Of a stretch of 64,000 nucleotides of DNA, positions 16,719 to 25,835 are shown in pieces. The notes beneath the pieces were generated by a model. It saw only the letters and a list, made by a program, of their open reading frames with translations. It made no database searches and was not told the DNA's origin. How positions within the stretch are numbered: position 1 is the stretch's first letter; each line of letters starts with the position of its first letter. The DNA comes from Polaribacter pacificus (GTDB taxonomy: Bacteria; Bacteroidota; Bacteroidia; Flavobacteriales; Flavobacteriaceae): NCBI RefSeq assembly GCF_038024035.1, contig NZ_CP150664.1, positions 124,001 through 188,000 of the forward strand, read 5' to 3'. Both the position numbers and the translations under genes were made by a program.

Positions 16719-17579
16719 ATGAATGAAAAGTGGCTTTTTACGATAACCCCTAAAAACAATTTGTTAAAAATTGATTTTAAAGAACTGTGGCGATATAAAG
16801 ATTTACTTTTTTTATTTGTTAAAAGAGATGTGATTACGCTCTATAAACAAACTATTTTAGGGCCTTTATGGTATATCATTCAGCCTTTGTTTACTTCGGT
16901 AATTTTTACACTGGTTTTTAATAATATAGGTAATATTTCAACAAATGGTATTCCCGCTTTTTTATTTAATTTAGGTGGAATTACAGCTTGGAATTATTTT
17001 AAAGATTGCCTAGTAGATACTTCGGATACCTTTAAAAAGAATGAACAGATTTTTGGGAAAGTCTATTTTCCGAGAGTAATAATGCCCATGTCTATTATCG
17101 TTTCAAATTTATTGAAATTTGGAATTCAATTATTTATTTTTATTTTCTTCTATTGTTATTTTGTTTATACAGATGCAATAGATTTTAGTTTCTCTCTAAA
17201 CTTGTTGTATTTGCCTTTACTGTTTATATCTATGGGAGTTTTAGGCTTAGGTTTGGGGATGATCATTTCTTCAATGGTAACAAAATACAGAGATTTAACT
17301 TTTTTAGTTTCTTTTGGTGTACAATTATTGATGTATTTGTCGGCAGTGGTGTACCCTGTAGAGCTATTTAAAGAGAAAGTTCCTAAATATTCTTGGTTGG
17401 TAGAATATAACCCCATGACAATTGTTATTGAAAACTTTAGAAAAATAGTTTTTCCAACTATAGAGGCAAGAGTTTTGCCCTTAGATATTTTTTATATGCT
17501 ATTAATATCATTTGTAGTTTTCATAGTAGGCTTGTTTATTTTTAACAAAACTGAAAAAACTTTTATAGATACAATTTAG
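16719..17579 (+). CDS. wzm: Polysaccharide ABC exporter permease (Wzm/TagG type)
   Basis: A 286-residue inner-membrane ABC-2 permease with about six transmembrane segments and the conserved early motif LLFLFVKRDVITLYKQTILGPLWYIIQP. It pairs with the ATPase that starts one base after its stop codon to export undecaprenyl-linked glycan to the periplasm. It is the first gene of the ~21-kb cluster. This indicates ABC-transporter-dependent export rather than a Wzx flippase, and no Wzx is visible downstream. Confidence 0.9.
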   Translation: MNEKWLFTITPKNNLLKIDFKELWRYKDLLFLFVKRDVITLYKQTILGPLWYIIQPLFTSVIFTLVFNNIGNISTNGIPAFLFNLGGITAWNYFKDCLVDTSDTFKKNEQIFGKVYFPRVIMPMSIIVSNLLKFGIQLFIFIFFYCYFVYTDAIDFSFSLNLLYLPLLFISMGVLGLGLGMIISSMVTKYRDLTFLVSFGVQLLMYLSAVVYPVELFKEKVPKYSWLVEYNPMTIVIENFRKIVFPTIEARVLPLDIFYMLLISFVVFIVGLFIFNKTEKTFIDTI

Positions 17580-17580
17580 G

Positions 17581-18744
17581 ATGAAGAACGAAGTAATTTT
17601 AAAGGTAGAAAATGTATCAAAACAGTATCGATTGGGAATGATTGGTACTGGAACTATTAGTCATGATTTAAATCGATTTTTTGCAAGGATTAGAGGAAAA
17701 GAAGACCCGTATTTAAAAATAGGAGAAACCAATAGCCGATCTACTAAAGGTACGTCAGAGTATGTATGGGCTTTAAAAGATATTAATTTTGAAGTTAACC
17801 GTGGAGAAATCTTAGGGATTATTGGTAAAAATGGCGCAGGGAAATCCACCTTGTTAAAAATTTTATCAAAGGTAACAGCACCAACTACTGGAATTATAAA
17901 ATCAAAGGGGCGTATTGCTTCTTTATTAGAGGTTGGTACTGGTTTTCATCCAGAGATGACAGGTAAAGAAAATGTGTATTTAAATGGTGCCATTCTTGGA
18001 ATGACCAAAAAAGAGATTACTGCTAAATTTGATGAAATAGTAGCTTTTTCTGGATGTGAACGCTATATAGATACTCCTGTGAAACGTTATTCTAGTGGAA
18101 TGAAAGTACGTTTGGCTTTTGCGGTTGCTGCTTTTTTAGAGCCGGATATCTTAGTGGTAGACGAGGTGTTGGCTGTAGGGGATGCAGAATTTCAAAAAAA
18201 AGCCATCGGAAAAATGCAAGATATTTCTAATACGGATGGGAGAACCGTTTTGTTTGTGAGTCATGATATGAGTGCTATTAGTTCTTTATGTCCTAAATGC
18301 ATACTTTTAAATGATGGACAGATTCACAGTATTGGAAAGACAAGTGAAATAATTAATCTTTATTTTAATGGAAAAAACATTATAAGCTCAGGTTTTGATC
18401 TAATCATCAATAGTATTTCGGATTATGAAGTTGTTTTTCAGACATTGTTAAAATCGGATTTACAAGTTCAGAGTGGAAGGTTTTTTATAAAGTTGATTGA
18501 TTACAATGGTACTGAATTAATGTTGTTTGAGAAAAAAATGTCACAGGGTGATTCTGTTTTAAAAAAATTTAAACTAAATATAAGCTCTTTAAATGATGGA
18601 ATTTATTCTTTACAAGCTAAGGTTTGGGCTACCTCATTGACAGGTAAAGATTTGGCCATTGCAACCCCATTTTACCCAATTCATATAAAAAATAAAGATC
18701 CGCAGCACAAGAGGGTTTTTGCAGGTGAATTATTGGAGATTTAG
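17581..18744 (+). CDS. wzt: Polysaccharide ABC exporter ATPase with C-terminal carbohydrate-binding-like domain (Wzt type)
   Basis: A 387-residue protein. The nucleotide-binding domain (~1-250) has Walker A (GKNGAGKST), the Wzt-type signature RYSSGMKVRLAFA, Walker B (ILVVDEVLAVGD) and the H-loop (VSHD). The C-terminal ~130 residues are beta-rich (YEVVFQTLL, FFIKLIDYNG, GIYSLQAKVWA) and resemble the Wzt_C domain, which in some systems recognises the modified non-reducing end of the glycan. That would imply a chain-terminating modification here (inference). It sits one base after wzm. Confidence 0.92.
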   Translation: MKNEVILKVENVSKQYRLGMIGTGTISHDLNRFFARIRGKEDPYLKIGETNSRSTKGTSEYVWALKDINFEVNRGEILGIIGKNGAGKSTLLKILSKVTAPTTGIIKSKGRIASLLEVGTGFHPEMTGKENVYLNGAILGMTKKEITAKFDEIVAFSGCERYIDTPVKRYSSGMKVRLAFAVAAFLEPDILVVDEVLAVGDAEFQKKAIGKMQDISNTDGRTVLFVSHDMSAISSLCPKCILLNDGQIHSIGKTSEIINLYFNGKNIISSGFDLIINSISDYEVVFQTLLKSDLQVQSGRFFIKLIDYNGTELMLFEKKMSQGDSVLKKFKLNISSLNDGIYSLQAKVWATSLTGKDLAIATPFYPIHIKNKDPQHKRVFAGELLEI

Positions 18745-18872
18745 TTTTTTTTGTAAAACTTCTAATAGTTATTTTAAAATTTAATGTAGAGTTTCTCTTT
18801 TTTTTAGTTTTTTATAAAAATACAAATTCTATCACGTAGACCATAAAACATTTCAAATACAGTTGTAAATAT

Positions 18873-20024
18873 ATGACTAGTAATGGTACAGATTTAATGA
18901 AAAATCAAAGAAAAAAGGTATTGGTAGTTTTTGGAACTAGACCAGAAGCAATTAAGATGGCTCCACTGGTTAAGCTCTTAAAAGAGGAGGCAGGTTTTGA
19001 AACCAAAGTTTGTTTGACGGCTCAGCATAGAGAAATGTTAGATCAAGTCCTAGATTTTTTTAAAATCATACCCGATTTTGATTTGGACCTCATGAAGCCA
19101 AATCAATCATTAAATGAATTAGCTTCAAGAATTCTATCTAAAATTGATGTAGTACTAAATAACTTTAAACCAGATTTAGTTTTGGTGCATGGAGACACCA
19201 CTACAAGTAGTATGGTTGCTTTGGCGGCATTTCATAAACAAATAAAAATTGGACACGTAGAAGCAGGGTTGAGAACGTATGATAAAACTGCACCTTTTCC
19301 TGAAGAAATTAATAGACAAATAACAGGAAGATTAGCAGATTTTCATTTTTCTCCAACTAAAAAATCTGCAGATAATTTAATTGAGATAGAAAAGGTTGAT
19401 AAAAAAACTGTTTTTATTACAGGCAATACAGTTATCGATGCACTTTTGTGGGGACTTAAACATATTAATGAGCATCGAGATGAAATTGTAAATTTGAAGC
19501 AAAAAATCAACTCGAAAAAAAAGCTTATTTTAATCACTGGGCATCGGCGAGAAAATTTTGGAGATAAATTTAAAGAATTTTGTAAAGCTCTTTTAGAGTT
19601 GGCCAAGAGAGATGATGTACAATTGATATATCCAGTACATTTAAACCCAAACGTTCAAGATGTCGTTTATAAAATGTTGTCAGAACATACAAACATCTTA
19701 TTAATACATCCATTGGATTATGAGGTTTTTATTTGGTTAATGAATCAATCGTATTTTATTATTACAGATAGTGGAGGTGTTCAAGAAGAAGCTCCTTCTT
19801 TAGGAAAACCGGTCTTGGTTACAAGAGATGTTACGGAAAGACAAGAAGCTGTAGAATCTGGTGTAGTTAAATTAGTAGGCACTGATTATGCAAAAATACT
19901 TAAAGAATCAGAGATTTTACTTGATAATAAAGTTGCTTATAATAACATGTGTAAATCAAGTAACCCTTATGGTGATGGAAAAGCAAGTAAGAAAATTTTA
20001 AAGACGATATTAGAGGTTAATTAA
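18873..20024 (+). CDS. wecB: UDP-N-acetylglucosamine 2-epimerase (non-hydrolysing)
   Basis: A 383-residue GT-B-like epimerase interconverting UDP-GlcNAc and UDP-ManNAc. Signatures: VFGTRPEAIKMAPL, VHGDTTTSS, HVEAGLRTYDK.APFPEE, ITGHRRENFG and DSGGVQEEAPSLGKPVLVTR. The first ATG (18873) adds 8 residues compared with a second ATG at 18897, which would start closer to the conserved VLVVFG strand. I kept the first because its upstream sequence is more A/T-rich, but 18897 is plausible. A 128-bp gap precedes it, the largest in the first part of the cluster. Confidence 0.93.
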   Translation: MTSNGTDLMKNQRKKVLVVFGTRPEAIKMAPLVKLLKEEAGFETKVCLTAQHREMLDQVLDFFKIIPDFDLDLMKPNQSLNELASRILSKIDVVLNNFKPDLVLVHGDTTTSSMVALAAFHKQIKIGHVEAGLRTYDKTAPFPEEINRQITGRLADFHFSPTKKSADNLIEIEKVDKKTVFITGNTVIDALLWGLKHINEHRDEIVNLKQKINSKKKLILITGHRRENFGDKFKEFCKALLELAKRDDVQLIYPVHLNPNVQDVVYKMLSEHTNILLIHPLDYEVFIWLMNQSYFIITDSGGVQEEAPSLGKPVLVTRDVTERQEAVESGVVKLVGTDYAKILKESEILLDNKVAYNNMCKSSNPYGDGKASKKILKTILEVN

Positions 20025-20025
20025 T

Positions 20026-21231
20026 ATGAAAACATTAATAATCGTAGAAGAGCTCGGAGATATTTCTGTTTCTGCTGCCATTGCAAATTGGTCACTGATT
20101 ACTCTTTTAAGTAAAGAGTTAAAAGAATTAGATATTTTAACTTTAGATAATACTTCTAAAAGTCTGATTGATAGTTGGGATAAAGGTCGTTTTTTTTTCC
20201 ATAAAAAAAATAATTTAACCCCTTTGCAAAAACGAATAAGAAAAAATTTTACTTTTTTACAGACTGTTTTTCAAATCCTTTCTGGTAATAGTTTTGAGCA
20301 GTATAATAGAATTAAAAATATCAGATTTTTTTTAAACAACAACACTCAATATAATAAAATATTATTATTAAGTGGAGGATTAGGGTTTGCACCACACCAA
20401 TCGGTTTCTAAAATTAAATTTAAAAAAAATGTTCAGATTTTAGGTGTTTTTCATGACCCCTATCCGTCTTCAAGTTATCCTGAGCCTTATAAAGGGGGAA
20501 ATTATTTTCACGAATATTTTAAAAGAAGGAACCTTCAACAGGCTATTTGTAAAATTAATCATTTGATATTTCCATCTAAAAAATTATATGAATGGTATTT
20601 AAAAGATTATAAAATTAATTCTGCAAATATTTCTATTATTCCACACGCTGTAAAGTTTAATTCAGGTGTAAATATAAAAAGAGTAGACGCTAAAAATGAA
20701 ATAATAATAACACATACAGGAACTCTTTTAAAACCCAGAAACCCTTTAACTTTTTTAAAAGTTTTTTATCGTGTTTGCGATCCAAAAACAGCATTGCGTT
20801 TTTATGGTCCAATACATAAAGATGTAAATATAGAAATTAAAGACTTTAATAAAAAGAACATACAAATAGTTAATAAGAGAATACCTTATAATGAAGCTTT
20901 AGATAAATTAAATGAATCATCATTTTTATTGTTGGTTGAGTCTGGTGCTGAGTTTAGTCCTTTTTTGCCAACTAAATTTGTTGATTATATAAATATTGGA
21001 AAACCAATAATTGTTTTAACGCCAGAAAAATCAGAGATTTCTAGATTATTAGGAGAAGATTACCCATTTAAAACAACGTTAAATAACGAAAAGGAGATCG
21101 AAAAAATTATAGCGAACTTAGAAAATGATGAATTAATTAAATTATCTTTAAAAATAATTAATGAACTTAAAGAGTATTTTTCTGAAGAATATATTTTAAA
21201 AAAATACTTAAAAATTTTATCAACTGATTAA
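20026..21231 (+). CDS. Glycosyltransferase, GT-B fold (family 4-like)
   Basis: A 401-residue putative glycosyltransferase. A Rossmann-like N-terminal half is followed by a linker and a C-terminal donor-binding half with IIITHTGTLLKPRNP (retaining GT-B start of the second domain) and LLLVESGAEFSPFLPTKFVDYINIGKPI, where the E..F..TK pattern replaces the classical EX7E motif. Donor and acceptor are unknown. It starts one base after wecB and abuts the next gene. Confidence 0.75.
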   Translation: MKTLIIVEELGDISVSAAIANWSLITLLSKELKELDILTLDNTSKSLIDSWDKGRFFFHKKNNLTPLQKRIRKNFTFLQTVFQILSGNSFEQYNRIKNIRFFLNNNTQYNKILLLSGGLGFAPHQSVSKIKFKKNVQILGVFHDPYPSSSYPEPYKGGNYFHEYFKRRNLQQAICKINHLIFPSKKLYEWYLKDYKINSANISIIPHAVKFNSGVNIKRVDAKNEIIITHTGTLLKPRNPLTFLKVFYRVCDPKTALRFYGPIHKDVNIEIKDFNKKNIQIVNKRIPYNEALDKLNESSFLLLVESGAEFSPFLPTKFVDYINIGKPIIVLTPEKSEISRLLGEDYPFKTTLNNEKEIEKIIANLENDELIKLSLKIINELKEYFSEEYILKKYLKILSTD

Positions 21232-22323
21232 ATGTCTAAAAAAAATATTCTATTATCAAGTAAAGCGATACCATCTGATCAAATTGGGAGTTGGAATGTA
21301 TTGTTAACTAACTTAGTTAAGAAAGAGACTTCTTTTTTTGATAAAATTATAAGTCCATACCCTTCTTCCGTAATTGAGCGAGTTAATGTACCTGTTGAAA
21401 CTAATAATATTTTAACAGTTTTCTTGTCTAAGTTTAATAGTTATTATGCTAAAAAAACATATTGGAAAAAACTCAAAGAAAACATTACTAGTACTGAAAT
21501 AGTTAATGTTATTATTTTTGACGACATAAAAATCTTACAAACAATTAATCATTACGCTAAAAAAGCTCGTATCAGAAAGCAGATAAATATTATTTATTTT
21601 ATAAGAGGCTATAGGTTTGATGTTCCAGTAGACCATAGAAACAACATCTATAACTGCATAGATAAATTAGTCATTCAAACAGAATCATCCTATAAAATAC
21701 AGCTACAAGAAAATCATACTATTCCTTGTGAAGTAGTTTTACTACCAAACGGTATTGACTCAAAAGTTTTTTATCAATTACAACCCAAAGACAAAGAAGA
21801 GTTAAGGCATAAATTAGGGTTTGATAATGGCAAAATGTATTTTTTATGGGTTTCTCAAGACAGGCCAAAAAAAGGATTATCAATCGTTTTAAAAGCTTGG
21901 GAGAACATCATTCAAAAGCATACAGATGTTGAGCTTCTCATACTCGGAACTCACAATGAAGTTAAAGGAAAACAAATTACCTGGTTGGGTAGAAAGAAGA
22001 ATAAACAATTAGCAAGATATTATCAGTCAACAGATTTTTATATATTCTCTTCCTTGTGTCATGAAGGTCATCCATTAAGTTTAACAGAAGCATTAAAATC
22101 AGGAGCAAAATGTTTAGCGTCAGATATAGATCCAATATCTGAGGTATTGCACGACGGTGATTTAGGTTATTTAGTCAAAAATCCACATTTTGTTGATAGT
22201 TGGGTAAATGCCATTAATGATGTGTTAACTAATGACATCAATTTTAATATGAATAATACTGATTTGATAAAACTTTATAATGATAAAGAATGGATTGCTA
22301 ACTTTAAAGAAATTTTAAATTAA
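21232..22323 (+). CDS. Glycosyltransferase family 4 protein
   Basis: A 363-residue GT-B glycosyltransferase. The C-terminal donor domain shows LLPNGIDSKVF, FLWVSQDRPKKGL, and an EX7E-type motif in HEGHPLSLTEALKSG followed by SDIDPISEV. It transfers a sugar from an unidentified nucleotide donor during cytoplasmic repeat assembly. Its start codon directly follows the stop of the previous gene and its own stop abuts neuB. Confidence 0.85.
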   Translation: MSKKNILLSSKAIPSDQIGSWNVLLTNLVKKETSFFDKIISPYPSSVIERVNVPVETNNILTVFLSKFNSYYAKKTYWKKLKENITSTEIVNVIIFDDIKILQTINHYAKKARIRKQINIIYFIRGYRFDVPVDHRNNIYNCIDKLVIQTESSYKIQLQENHTIPCEVVLLPNGIDSKVFYQLQPKDKEELRHKLGFDNGKMYFLWVSQDRPKKGLSIVLKAWENIIQKHTDVELLILGTHNEVKGKQITWLGRKKNKQLARYYQSTDFYIFSSLCHEGHPLSLTEALKSGAKCLASDIDPISEVLHDGDLGYLVKNPHFVDSWVNAINDVLTNDINFNMNNTDLIKLYNDKEWIANFKEILN

Positions 22324-23322
22324 ATGTACATCATAGCAGAGATAGCACAAGCGCACGATGGTAGTTTAGGAATGGCACATGCTTATATAGATGCTGTTGC
22401 TAAAACAGGTTGTGATGCAATTAAGTTTCAAACTCATATTGCAGTTGCAGAAAGTAGTATTTATGAACCCTTTAGAGTGCAATTTTCAAAACAAGATGCC
22501 ACGCGTATTGATTATTGGAAACGTATGGAATTTACTTTAGAACAATGGATAGAAATTAAACACCATTGTGATGAAGTTGGTATAGAGTTTATGAGCTCGC
22601 CATTTAGTAATGCCGCAGTTGATTTATTAGAAGCAGTTGGGGTAAAACGATACAAAATAGGTTCAGGTGAGGTTAACAATTTTGTGTTGTTAGAAAAAAT
22701 TGCTCAAACAGGCAAACCTGTAATTATTTCTTCAGGTATGAGTTCTTTTGAAGAGTTAGATAAAACAGTTACATTTTTAAAAAATAGAGATGTTTCATAT
22801 GCTATTTTACAATGTACAACTGCGTACCCAACAAAGCCAAAAGAGTTTGGTTTAAATGTAATTCAAGAGTTAAAAAATAGATATCATGTTTCTATTGGAT
22901 TCTCTGATCATTCTTCAACACTAGAAGCCTGTATTGCAGCAACAGCTTTAGGGGCCGAAATTTTAGAGTTTCATGTGGTTTTTGATAAAGAAATGTTTGG
23001 TCCAGATGCAAAATCGTCTTTGACAATTAAAGAGACGACAGCATTGGTAAAAGCAGTTAAAAATATAGAAACTGCATTACAACATCCAATTGATAAAAAT
23101 GACAATTCTAAATTCACTGATTTAAAACAAATCTTTGAAAAATCGTTAGCAATTAATAAAGATTTAAAAAAAGGAGATATAATTACTTTTTCTGATTTAG
23201 AAACAAAAAAGCCAAAAGGTTATGGTATTTTAGCTAGTGAATATGAAAAGATTCTAGGAAAAAAACTCAATAAGGATTTAACTCAATGGAGTTTTTTAAA
23301 TGATAAAGATTTAATTAAATAA
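22324..23322 (+). CDS. neuB: N-acetylneuraminate (nonulosonic acid) synthase
   Basis: A 332-residue sialic-acid synthase family enzyme condensing phosphoenolpyruvate with a 6-carbon amino sugar (ManNAc or a relative). The TIM-barrel domain (~1-260) has IIAEIAQAHDGSLGMA, DAIKFQTH, FMSSPFS, RYKIGSGEVNN, ISSGMSSFEE, LQCTTAYPT and GFSDHS. The C-terminal SAF/antifreeze-like domain (~275-332) has KSLAINKDLKKGDIIT and KKPKGYGI. The AQAHDGS segment differs from the textbook GVNHNGS, so the exact nonulosonic acid (Neu5Ac or other) is open. NeuC and NeuA follow within 2 kb. Confidence 0.9.
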   Translation: MYIIAEIAQAHDGSLGMAHAYIDAVAKTGCDAIKFQTHIAVAESSIYEPFRVQFSKQDATRIDYWKRMEFTLEQWIEIKHHCDEVGIEFMSSPFSNAAVDLLEAVGVKRYKIGSGEVNNFVLLEKIAQTGKPVIISSGMSSFEELDKTVTFLKNRDVSYAILQCTTAYPTKPKEFGLNVIQELKNRYHVSIGFSDHSSTLEACIAATALGAEILEFHVVFDKEMFGPDAKSSLTIKETTALVKAVKNIETALQHPIDKNDNSKFTDLKQIFEKSLAINKDLKKGDIITFSDLETKKPKGYGILASEYEKILGKKLNKDLTQWSFLNDKDLIK

Positions 23323-23338
23323 AATAATAACTCTTTTT

Positions 23339-23983
23339 ATGACAGTAAAACAACTTTCCAAGATATATTATAAACACTTCTCAAAGCTGAATGGTAATGA
23401 ACATATTGCTAGTGTTTATGGTATTGAGGTAATTTTAAATTTAATAGCCAAATACAAACCAAAAAATATTTTAGAATTAGGTTTAGGGATTGGTTCAATT
23501 TCTTATTCAATTATTGATTTTTTGTCAACAAGTAACAAAGATTATAATTATTACGGTACGGAAAATAATGAATTTTGTTTACAAGTATTACCAACTAATT
23601 TAAAAGAAAAATACGATAAAATAAATTTATTCAACGAGTTTAAAAATATTCCAACAAATTTGAAATTTGATTTTATAATTATTGATGGGTCCGATAAGTC
23701 TTTAGCACAAATAAAAAAGAGTGTTTCTAATAGAGCTATTATTTTTATTGAAGGGTATAGAATTGATCAAGTAAATTTCATAAAATCTATTTTCCCAAAA
23801 AGTATTTATACAAGTGTTATTTCTGACTTTAAAAATCCCAAACATGGCCCATTTGATAGTGATAAATGGTCTGGTGGCGGGCAACTGATTTTTGTTAATC
23901 CTTCATTTCAGCAAAAAATGCATAGATTTTATTTAAGGCTATTAACTTCTTTTAAGTATAAAATAACTAGAAAACTAAGATGA
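23339..23983 (+). CDS. Putative class I methyltransferase-like protein in the neu cluster
   Basis: A 214-residue cytoplasmic protein with a Rossmann motif I (NILELGLGIGS), an acidic residue after strand 2 (YYGTENNEF) and FDFIIIDGS as motif post-II/III. This is the layout of an SAM-dependent methyltransferase fold. The tail is basic. It lies between neuB and neuC and overlaps neuC by 4 bp, so it probably modifies a sugar of the same glycan. O-methylation of a nonulosonate is a guess. Key substrate residues cannot be assigned. Confidence 0.65.
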   Translation: MTVKQLSKIYYKHFSKLNGNEHIASVYGIEVILNLIAKYKPKNILELGLGIGSISYSIIDFLSTSNKDYNYYGTENNEFCLQVLPTNLKEKYDKINLFNEFKNIPTNLKFDFIIIDGSDKSLAQIKKSVSNRAIIFIEGYRIDQVNFIKSIFPKSIYTSVISDFKNPKHGPFDSDKWSGGGQLIFVNPSFQQKMHRFYLRLLTSFKYKITRKLR

Positions 23984-25131
23984 AAAAAATATGCGTAGTA
24001 GTTACTGCAAGACCTTCTTATAGTAGAATAAAGACTGCATTAACAGCAATACAAAAACATCCCAAATTAGAATTACAATTGGTCATTGCAGGTTCTGCAT
24101 TGCTTGGTCGTTACGGTAATGCTATTGATTTTATAGAAAAAGATGGTTTTGAGATAGCTGAGAAAGTTTTTATGGTCTTAGAAGGTGAAAACCCTACTTC
24201 AATGGCAAAAACAACAGGTTTAGGGGTTATGGAGTTAGCAAATGTTTTTTACAAGCTTCAGCCAGATGCAGTAGTTACAATTGCAGATCGATTTGAAACC
24301 ATTGCGACAAGTATTGCCGCTTCTTATCAAAACATCCCTTTGATTCATATTCAAGGTGGAGAAGTTACAGGAAATATTGATGAAAAGGTGCGGCATGCCA
24401 ATACAAAATTAGCAGATTTGCATTTGGTTGCCTCAGAAGATGCGAAAGAACGTGTTTTAAAAATGGGAGAAAACCCAGAAATGGTTTTTAATACCGGTTG
24501 TCCATCCATTGATTTGGCAAAAGAAATAAAAGAAAACCCAAAATTAGACTTCAATCCAATTGAAAAATACGGTGGAGTTGGTGAAGTTATAGATTGGAAA
24601 AATGGATATTTAGTGGTCATGCAGCATCCAGTTACAACAGAATATACATCAGCAAGACAAGATGTTTTAAAAACTTTAGAAGCCATACATGAATTAAATA
24701 TTCCAACATTTTGGTTTTGGCCTAATGTAGATGCAGGTTCTGATGGAACCTCAAACGGGATCCGATATTTTAGAGAAACAGTAAAACCAAAAAATATCCA
24801 TTTCTTTAAAAATATGGAACCCAATGATTTTTTAAGATTGTTGGTAAACAGCAAATGCTTAGTCGGTAATTCTAGTGTTGGTATAAGAGAATGTTCATAT
24901 TTAGGGGTTCCTGTTGTCAATATTGGAACCAGACAAAACAGACGACAAAGAGGTTCTAATGTTTTAGATACGATTTATGACAAAAATGAAATTATAAAAG
25001 CAATAGAAAATAGAATTTCATCTAAGAGTATTGTTTCGTCAACCATTTATGGCGATGGAAATTCTGGAGAAATGATTGCTGATGTGTTGGCCGAAACAAA
25101 TTTGACTTTTCATAAAACAATTATGTATTAA
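23980..25131 (+). CDS. neuC: UDP-N-acetylglucosamine 2-epimerase (hydrolysing), NeuC type
   Basis: A 383-residue enzyme of the hydrolysing epimerase family that makes ManNAc (or a bacillosamine-derived analogue) for NeuB. It begins KKICVVVTARPSYSRIKTAL and shows ADRFETIATSIAA, HIQGGEVTGNIDEKVRHA, NTGCPSIDLA, VVMQHPVTTEY and VGNSSVGIRECSYLGVPVVNIGTRQ. The sequence is clearly distinct from the WecB at 18.9 kb. It overlaps the previous gene by 4 bp and neuA by 1 bp (TAATG). No LegB/PseB/PseC-type dehydratase or aminotransferase is seen, which favours a Neu-type rather than a legionaminic or pseudaminic product. Confidence 0.88.
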   Translation: MKKICVVVTARPSYSRIKTALTAIQKHPKLELQLVIAGSALLGRYGNAIDFIEKDGFEIAEKVFMVLEGENPTSMAKTTGLGVMELANVFYKLQPDAVVTIADRFETIATSIAASYQNIPLIHIQGGEVTGNIDEKVRHANTKLADLHLVASEDAKERVLKMGENPEMVFNTGCPSIDLAKEIKENPKLDFNPIEKYGGVGEVIDWKNGYLVVMQHPVTTEYTSARQDVLKTLEAIHELNIPTFWFWPNVDAGSDGTSNGIRYFRETVKPKNIHFFKNMEPNDFLRLLVNSKCLVGNSSVGIRECSYLGVPVVNIGTRQNRRQRGSNVLDTIYDKNEIIKAIENRISSKSIVSSTIYGDGNSGEMIADVLAETNLTFHKTIMY

Positions 25132-25829
25132 TGAAAATTTTAGCAATCATACCCGCAAGAGGAGGTTCTAAAGGGGTTCCAAGAAAGAATATTAAATTAT
25201 TAAATGGCAAGCCTTTATTAGAATACACAGCTAAGGTTGCGTTAAAATCTAGCTTGTTATCTAAAGTGATTGTAAGTACAGATGATGATGAAATTATTTC
25301 TGTAGCAAAAAAGTTAGAATTAGAAGTCCCTTTTAAAAGACCTATAGATTTAGCTGCAGATACTTCATCTTCTTTATCTGTTATTCTTCATGCTTTAGCG
25401 TATTTTGAATCTAAAAGTATCTATTTTGATGCGGTCTGTTTACTACAAGTAACGAGTCCTTTTAGAACCGTCGAATTCTTGGATGCAGCAATCCAAAAAT
25501 TTATAAATAGCGATGCAGATTCATTAGTGTCTGTACAAGAGGTACCACATGAATACAATCCACATTGGACTTTTGAATTAGATAAAAATCAACATTTAAA
25601 AATTGCGACTGGGGAATCTACAATTATAAGTCGAAGGCAAGACTTGCCAATTGCATACCATAGAGATGGAAGTATTTATATTACGAAAACAAACATATTA
25701 AAAGAACAAAATTCTTTATTTGGAAATAAAATAGCACACTTGGTTTCACCAAAAGAGTTTTATGTCAATATCGATACGATGGATGATTGGAGTAAAGCAG
25801 AAGTAATGGTAAAGCGTTTAAAATTGTAA
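25131..25829 (+). CDS. neuA: Acylneuraminate cytidylyltransferase (CMP-nonulosonate synthetase)
   Basis: A 232-residue nucleotidyltransferase activating the NeuB product with CTP. Motifs: IIPARGGSKGVPRKNIK (CTP-binding P-loop-like region), VSTDDDEI, LLQVTSPFRT and NIDTMDDW near the C-terminus. The short, single-domain form lacks the esterase extension found in some NeuA proteins. Its start overlaps the neuC stop by one base. CMP-activated product implies a dedicated CMP-sugar transferase, which is not obvious among the neighbours. Confidence 0.93.
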   Translation: MKILAIIPARGGSKGVPRKNIKLLNGKPLLEYTAKVALKSSLLSKVIVSTDDDEIISVAKKLELEVPFKRPIDLAADTSSSLSVILHALAYFESKSIYFDAVCLLQVTSPFRTVEFLDAAIQKFINSDADSLVSVQEVPHEYNPHWTFELDKNQHLKIATGESTIISRRQDLPIAYHRDGSIYITKTNILKEQNSLFGNKIAHLVSPKEFYVNIDTMDDWSKAEVMVKRLKL

Positions 25830-25835
25830 AATAAT

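Noticed and set aside
24351..24920. Minus-strand frame of 189 codons inside neuC
   Set aside because: Antisense of a fully conserved epimerase; no promoter, no recognisable domain, and codon pattern belongs to the plus strand.
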